Origin: a virus
Length of the DNA: 53,572 nt
Virus record (IMG/VR): IMGVR_UViG_3300031705_000005
Location: 1 to 53,572 of that record
Strand: one strand, 5' to 3'
Part shown: positions 49,572 through 53,572 of the stretch, piece after piece
How positions within the stretch are numbered: the stretch's first letter is position 1
Layout: every line of letters begins with the position of its first letter
Made by a program: the position numbers and the translations under genes
The notes under the pieces: generated by a model
What the model saw: only the letters and a program-made list of their open reading frames with translations
The model's database searches: none
Told to the model about the DNA's origin: nothing

Positions 49572-52500
49572 ATGCCGTTAATATTTAAGAAAGTAGCAAG
49601 AGAAGATTTAAGTAAGAGTTTAGCGATGGTTAGTGATAATTCACCAACATCACCACAATTCTTCAGAGTATCAGATGTACCGCAGGTTTTAACCAAAGGT
49701 AAGAATTTACTACGGATATCAGCACATCCTACTAACTTAGTGGATAACTCCCCTATATTAGTAGATGTGCGTGATTCTAATGGTAACCCTATTTATTTTG
49801 AAATTCCTGATTATTTAGAGGAAGATAAAAGTAGGGTGATTTCTATTTGGATTTATCACGATAAGGGTGATGATAATACACCAAATGGTGATGCTGTCAT
49901 TACATTGATGGGTATATCAAAAGTTGATATGAGCGGTTCATCGGTGCCAGCTGAGTGGATGGGTAAACCAAATGTAAAATGGCAAACTGTAGTTAATGTT
50001 GACCGTAATCGGCAAAACACATCAACTGTAATATTCAAATCTGATAATACGCCTGTTGTATTTATTTCTGAAAGTATAGAATCATATTCAAATTTACCAT
50101 CGAATGGGACTGGGGTTGAACTCACAACATTAACGGGTTTAAGTGCATCTTACATAAATAAGGGTACAACTCCGATTATTCAATTAGATAAGGGTAGTGC
50201 TACTTCGTTCAATTCTGAAATGGTAGGTTCTTCAATTATATTATCATCATTTGTAAAACCAGCAACTCCAATAGCAACGAAGGTAAACGCATTAAGCTCT
50301 ACATTCTATAGCGCATCAATATCAAAGGTAATAAATTCTAATACCATATTGCTGGAAACTCCGTTTACAACTTCATTCGATGGGTATGTTAATGAAACAC
50401 ATACATACGATGCCATAGAATCAGCTACATTTAATATACAGTACTTTCATAGTGGTTCAAATACCACAACGGAAAATCAACGCTCATTTGCTAATCTTAC
50501 TTTAAATTCAATCGACCCGATAGCCGGTGTAGTTGATAAGGTAAAGATACTGATAAAATCCGATGGATTGCCTGGTGATTATGAATTATTGAATGAGGTA
50601 ACAATCCCATTCAGCTCATCGATTAATGTAAAAGTACCAATCCCATCAGAAAACTTAGATGACCCAAAGCGATTAAAAATACAATACTTAAACGCATCCG
50701 GTGGAATTTCACGAACTGAAAGTGTAACTGAACCATTCGTATTCGCTGGTGGTAATTCTTACATTGGTGGTTCGAATAACCTTATAAGTGGTTCTATGTT
50801 TATCTCCAATGCAGTTGGGACTGGAATTGAAATGGGTGGAGTATCATCCGGATTTATTCGCTCAGTTGGATTTGATGGGAAAACCAACGCTGCAGCAGGA
50901 ACGGCACCCGGTGGATTTATAATCTATAGTGGTTCTGGTAATATGCAGATGGGGGAAGATACTCTTCATGGTGTAGGTATGCAGATGGTTGGTGATAATG
51001 ATGATAGGCATTTCATATTTTCAACGCATGATGGTGGTAATTTAGATATTAAAACTGATAAATTCTACATTGGTACAAACGATACTCAATTCATAAGTGG
51101 TTCTAATAATAACATTGAAATCAGTTCATCCTTATTTCACTTAGACCCAAAAAACAATAAATTAATAATTGGAGCAGGTACTGTAATAAACGCTGATTTA
51201 TCAGTTAATTCATTATTCACTCCAGCGACAATTGATGGTAATCAATCCACAATATTAAACGCATCATCATCAATCACATCAGATGGTTTCGCTAAATTCA
51301 CATCCGCTAGTATCGGTGGTTGGGATATAACATCCAATTCTATTGAAGGTGGTAATCTTTTAATGAAGCCGGAAGGTATATTACAAACAAAGGATTTCGC
51401 TAGTGGTTTAAAGGGTTGGAAGATATCATCGGCTGAAGGTGGTACTGCTGAATTCGAAAATGTTCGAATTAGAGGTACAATGAGAACTACTACATTCGAA
51501 AAGGAATCGGTTAATGCCGTTGGTGGTCAGTTATGGATTGCTAACTCAACAACAACAACAGGCTCAGTATCAGCTACTGATACAACGATGTCTGTGAAAA
51601 ATGTAAAGGGATTTGTAAGTGGTGAGGTATTATTAGCAAAGAGAGTTGATAGTACTGGATTCCAAACGGAATATATATTAGTTAATTCATCATCTATTGA
51701 GGGTAACCAAAGTAACGAAGATGAGAACTACGGTAACATTTATGTAACCCGAGCACATGGTAGTGGTTCAACTGGGAATTATGTAGGTGATATAGCATCA
51801 TCGGCTCAATCATATGAAGATGGGCAAGTTGTTGTATCTACTGGGAAAATTGGGACTGGGTATATTAAATTAAACGCTAATCCATCTGACACCGCTACAC
51901 CTTATATGGATATAGTTGAAAGAACCGGGTCATCTATATACGATGTAGCACTTGCTACTCGAATTGGTGATTTAAGTGGTTTAGCTGGCTCCGATTATGT
52001 TTTTGGTAACCCAACACCGGGGTATGGATTGGCTACAAATAACGTATTCCTACAAGGTGGGATACGGGCTAACACAGGTTCAATTGCTGGAATCAAAATG
52101 GATGCAGGTAAATTATTTACCGGAACAGGAACACATAACAATTCTAATACTGGGTTCTATATAGATTCGGATTCAAACATGTCACTTGGTGATAAGTTGG
52201 TTTGGGATGCATCCGCTCAGAGTTTATCAATATCAGGTTCGAACGCAACAATAGAAGTTGATACATTCTTTGTAGGTAAAAAAACATCACAGTATATTAG
52301 TGGTTCGAATGGGAATATTGAAATCAGTTCATCAAACTTCCATTTAAATAACAATGGTGATGTAACAATGCAGGGGACTGTAACCGCAACTGCTGGTAAA
52401 ATTGGTGGTATTAGTATGGGTTCTGGGAAACTATTTACCGGAGTGGGGACGCATAATAATTCTAATACCGGGTTCTATGTAGATTCTGAATCAAATCTAT

Positions 52501-53572
52501 CACTTGGCTCCAAATTAGTATGGGATGCTGACGATAGTACATTAACAATAACAGGTCATCTTAATTTAGCTAGTGGGATATCGGTTGAAGAATCCATTAA
52601 TTCGGTTACTGAATCGTTTACTGCTAAATCATTAACAATAGGAGTTGATTCTCAAGTATACGCATTTGATGATAATACTGATAATACAGCATCTCCTGAT
52701 AATATAATATTCACAATTTCACAACAGAACCTTTCATCAGATGTAATTGCTAGTGATATTATAATTACAAAAGCCGGTGGTGGTGTTATATCTACTCCGA
52801 ATGTAAGTGGTACAATATCAAGTGGTTCAGGTCAATTGACTGGTGCTATTTCATATAAAAATTTATCACTTTCTAAATCCGATTTACCATTAGCGGTAGT
52901 AGTTTCAAAAGATACTATATCAGATACAACCACTATTTTTAAAGTAGAAGGTGGTACTGATGGTACTGCTGGTAGTAAGGGTAATGCTGGAGCAGATGCA
53001 CTAACCACATTCTTAACCAACGAATCACATACGTTTGCATCAGCATACGATGGGAATGTTGTGAGTTTTGTGGGTGGTTCGACTGATATGGTGGTTTATC
53101 AAGGTATTACTGATGTAACTACACAATTCACAATTTCAGCATCAAATGGTATTGGGGTAACCTCGACCACATCCCCATCGGGGACAGTAACCGTAAATAC
53201 ATTAACTCACGATAGTGGTTCTGTAATAATTACAGCAACATCTGCTAGTGTTAGTTTAACTAAAACCATGTCGCTATCTAAATCAAAGCAGGGTGATGGG
53301 GGTGTTGATGGAATAACCCCTGTAAAGGGGACTGACTATTTCGATGGTTCGGATGGAATATCACCCGTTAAAGGTGTTGACTATTTCGATGGTTCGAATG
53401 GAACTGATGGTTCGAATGGAATATCACCCGTTAAAGGTGTTGACTATTTCGATGGTTCGGATGGAATATCACCCGTTAAGGGTGTTGACTATTTCGATGG
53501 TTCGGATGGTTCGAATGGAACTGATGGTTCGAACGGAATATCACCCGTTAAAGGTGTTGATTATTTCGATGG
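49572..53572 (+). CDS. Tail-fibre-like protein with collagen-like repeats (3' truncated)
   Basis: Open from ATG 49572 to the window edge (1333 codons) with no stop. The N-terminus MPLIFKKVAREDLSKSL begins a beta-rich fibre. Internal repeats include ISGSNNNIEISSS/ISGSNGNIEISSS (about 51090 and 52290) and GTHNNSNTGFYIDSDSN/GTHNNSNTGFYVDSESN (about 52130 and 52450), each followed by similar LVWDA text. From 53309 it enters GISPVKGVDYFDGS units. A long tail or side fibre for host recognition; the adhesin tip lies beyond the window. Confidence 0.82.
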   Translation, partial: MPLIFKKVAREDLSKSLAMVSDNSPTSPQFFRVSDVPQVLTKGKNLLRISAHPTNLVDNSPILVDVRDSNGNPIYFEIPDYLEEDKSRVISIWIYHDKGDDNTPNGDAVITLMGISKVDMSGSSVPAEWMGKPNVKWQTVVNVDRNRQNTSTVIFKSDNTPVVFISESIESYSNLPSNGTGVELTTLTGLSASYINKGTTPIIQLDKGSATSFNSEMVGSSIILSSFVKPATPIATKVNALSSTFYSASISKVINSNTILLETPFTTSFDGYVNETHTYDAIESATFNIQYFHSGSNTTTENQRSFANLTLNSIDPIAGVVDKVKILIKSDGLPGDYELLNEVTIPFSSSINVKVPIPSENLDDPKRLKIQYLNASGGISRTESVTEPFVFAGGNSYIGGSNNLISGSMFISNAVGTGIEMGGVSSGFIRSVGFDGKTNAAAGTAPGGFIIYSGSGNMQMGEDTLHGVGMQMVGDNDDRHFIFSTHDGGNLDIKTDKFYIGTNDTQFISGSNNNIEISSSLFHLDPKNNKLIIGAGTVINADLSVNSLFTPATIDGNQSTILNASSSITSDGFAKFTSASIGGWDITSNSIEGGNLLMKPEGILQTKDFASGLKGWKISSAEGGTAEFENVRIRGTMRTTTFEKESVNAVGGQLWIANSTTTTGSVSATDTTMSVKNVKGFVSGEVLLAKRVDSTGFQTEYILVNSSSIEGNQSNEDENYGNIYVTRAHGSGSTGNYVGDIASSAQSYEDGQVVVSTGKIGTGYIKLNANPSDTATPYMDIVERTGSSIYDVALATRIGDLSGLAGSDYVFGNPTPGYGLATNNVFLQGGIRANTGSIAGIKMDAGKLFTGTGTHNNSNTGFYIDSDSNMSLGDKLVWDASAQSLSISGSNATIEVDTFFVGKKTSQYISGSNGNIEISSSNFHLNNNGDVTMQGTVTATAGKIGGISMGSGKLFTGVGTHNNSNTGFYVDSESNLSLGSKLVWDADDSTLTITGHLNLASGISVEESINSVTESFTAKSLTIGVDSQVYAFDDNTDNTASPDNIIFTISQQNLSSDVIASDIIITKAGGGVISTPNVSGTISSGSGQLTGAISYKNLSLSKSDLPLAVVVSKDTISDTTTIFKVEGGTDGTAGSKGNAGADALTTFLTNESHTFASAYDGNVVSFVGGSTDMVVYQGITDVTTQFTISASNGIGVTSTTSPSGTVTVNTLTHDSGSVIITATSASVSLTKTMSLSKSKQGDGGVDGITPVKGTDYFDGSDGISPVKGVDYFDGSNGTDGSNGISPVKGVDYFDGSDGISPVKGVDYFDGSDGSNGTDGSNGISPVKGVDYFD
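53309..53572 (+). repeat. In-frame tandem repeat GI[ST]PVKG[TV]DYFDG
   Basis: Five copies start near 53310, 53354, 53417, 53462 and 53535, separated by SDG/SNGTDGSNG spacers. DNA copies are nearly identical (GGAATATCACCCGTTAAAGG), indicating recent expansion. Continues past the window end. Confidence 0.9.

Noticed and set aside
53309-53572. CRISPR-like tandem repeat
   Set aside because: Units are in frame, spacers are short and repetitive, and the translation is a collagen-like fibre; there is no CRISPR architecture in the window.

Overview
This window looks like part of a large, AT-rich, T4-related myovirus genome whose host is a Bacteroidetes/Flavobacteria-type bacterium. The phage assignment rests on a T4-like baseplate block (gp5-like hub, gp25, gp6-like wedge), a gp55-like late sigma factor, a GroES-like co-chaperonin, a T7 endonuclease I homologue, a primase and a fused Mre11/Rad50 (gp47/gp46) protein. 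The host assignment is an inference from promoters: I found 15 sites of the form TTwG-N20-TAtcTTTA or TATATTTG. This is the Bacteroidetes -33/-7 architecture, and the spacer is exactly 20 bp in every copy. Many start codons follow A-rich leaders without a clear Shine-Dalgarno sequence, as is usual in that phylum. Every gene I accept is on the + strand.

Layout. 1-8.4 kb: tightly packed small genes, often overlapping by 1-30 nt, mostly of unknown function, with a metallophosphoesterase and an Api92-like protein; a roughly 600-nt gene-free stretch (4016-4634) holds a structured RNA candidate. 8.4-10.6 kb: an RNA island with tRNA-Ser(UGA), tRNA-Glu(UUC), tRNA-Gln(UUG), a tRNA-Gly(UCC)-like gene with an 8-nt anticodon loop, two further cloverleaf RNAs with UCC anticodon loops but no canonical T-loop, two interleaved hairpin elements, and a second copy of the RNA seen at 4.3 kb. 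10.6-12.4 kb: thymidylate synthase and a cytidylyltransferase-like enzyme. 12.4-19.8 kb: a promoter-dense region with a VWA/CobT-like protein and a MoxR/CobS-like AAA+ ATPase, followed by small genes and a strong terminator. 19.9-21.8 kb: UV damage endonuclease and a PseT-type 3'-phosphatase. 21.8-26.1 kb: membrane protein, ClpP protease, GroES, HD hydrolase, late sigma factor. 26.1-44.2 kb: baseplate and other virion proteins, including a hub fused to a VanY-type peptidase, a 1566-residue protein and LamG-bearing appendage proteins. 44.2-49.5 kb: two small membrane proteins (possible lysis or envelope functions), endonuclease I, primase, Mre11-Rad50 fusion. 49.6 kb to the end: a tail-fibre-like protein running off the window in a collagen-like repeat.

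How the parts fit (inference). Host-type promoters, eight of them with a 15-bp palindrome (or a degenerate form) exactly 9 bp upstream of the -33 box, appear to drive the early/middle operons. The virion block lacks these promoters and carries a different AT-rich motif (nATATTTAT) upstream of several genes; the gp55-like protein could be the factor that reads it. Two promoters sit 7 bp from a start codon and should give leaderless mRNAs.

The least explained parts are the RNA island with its paired, covarying tRNA-like and hairpin elements, and the two-copy RNA at 4.3 and 9.6 kb.
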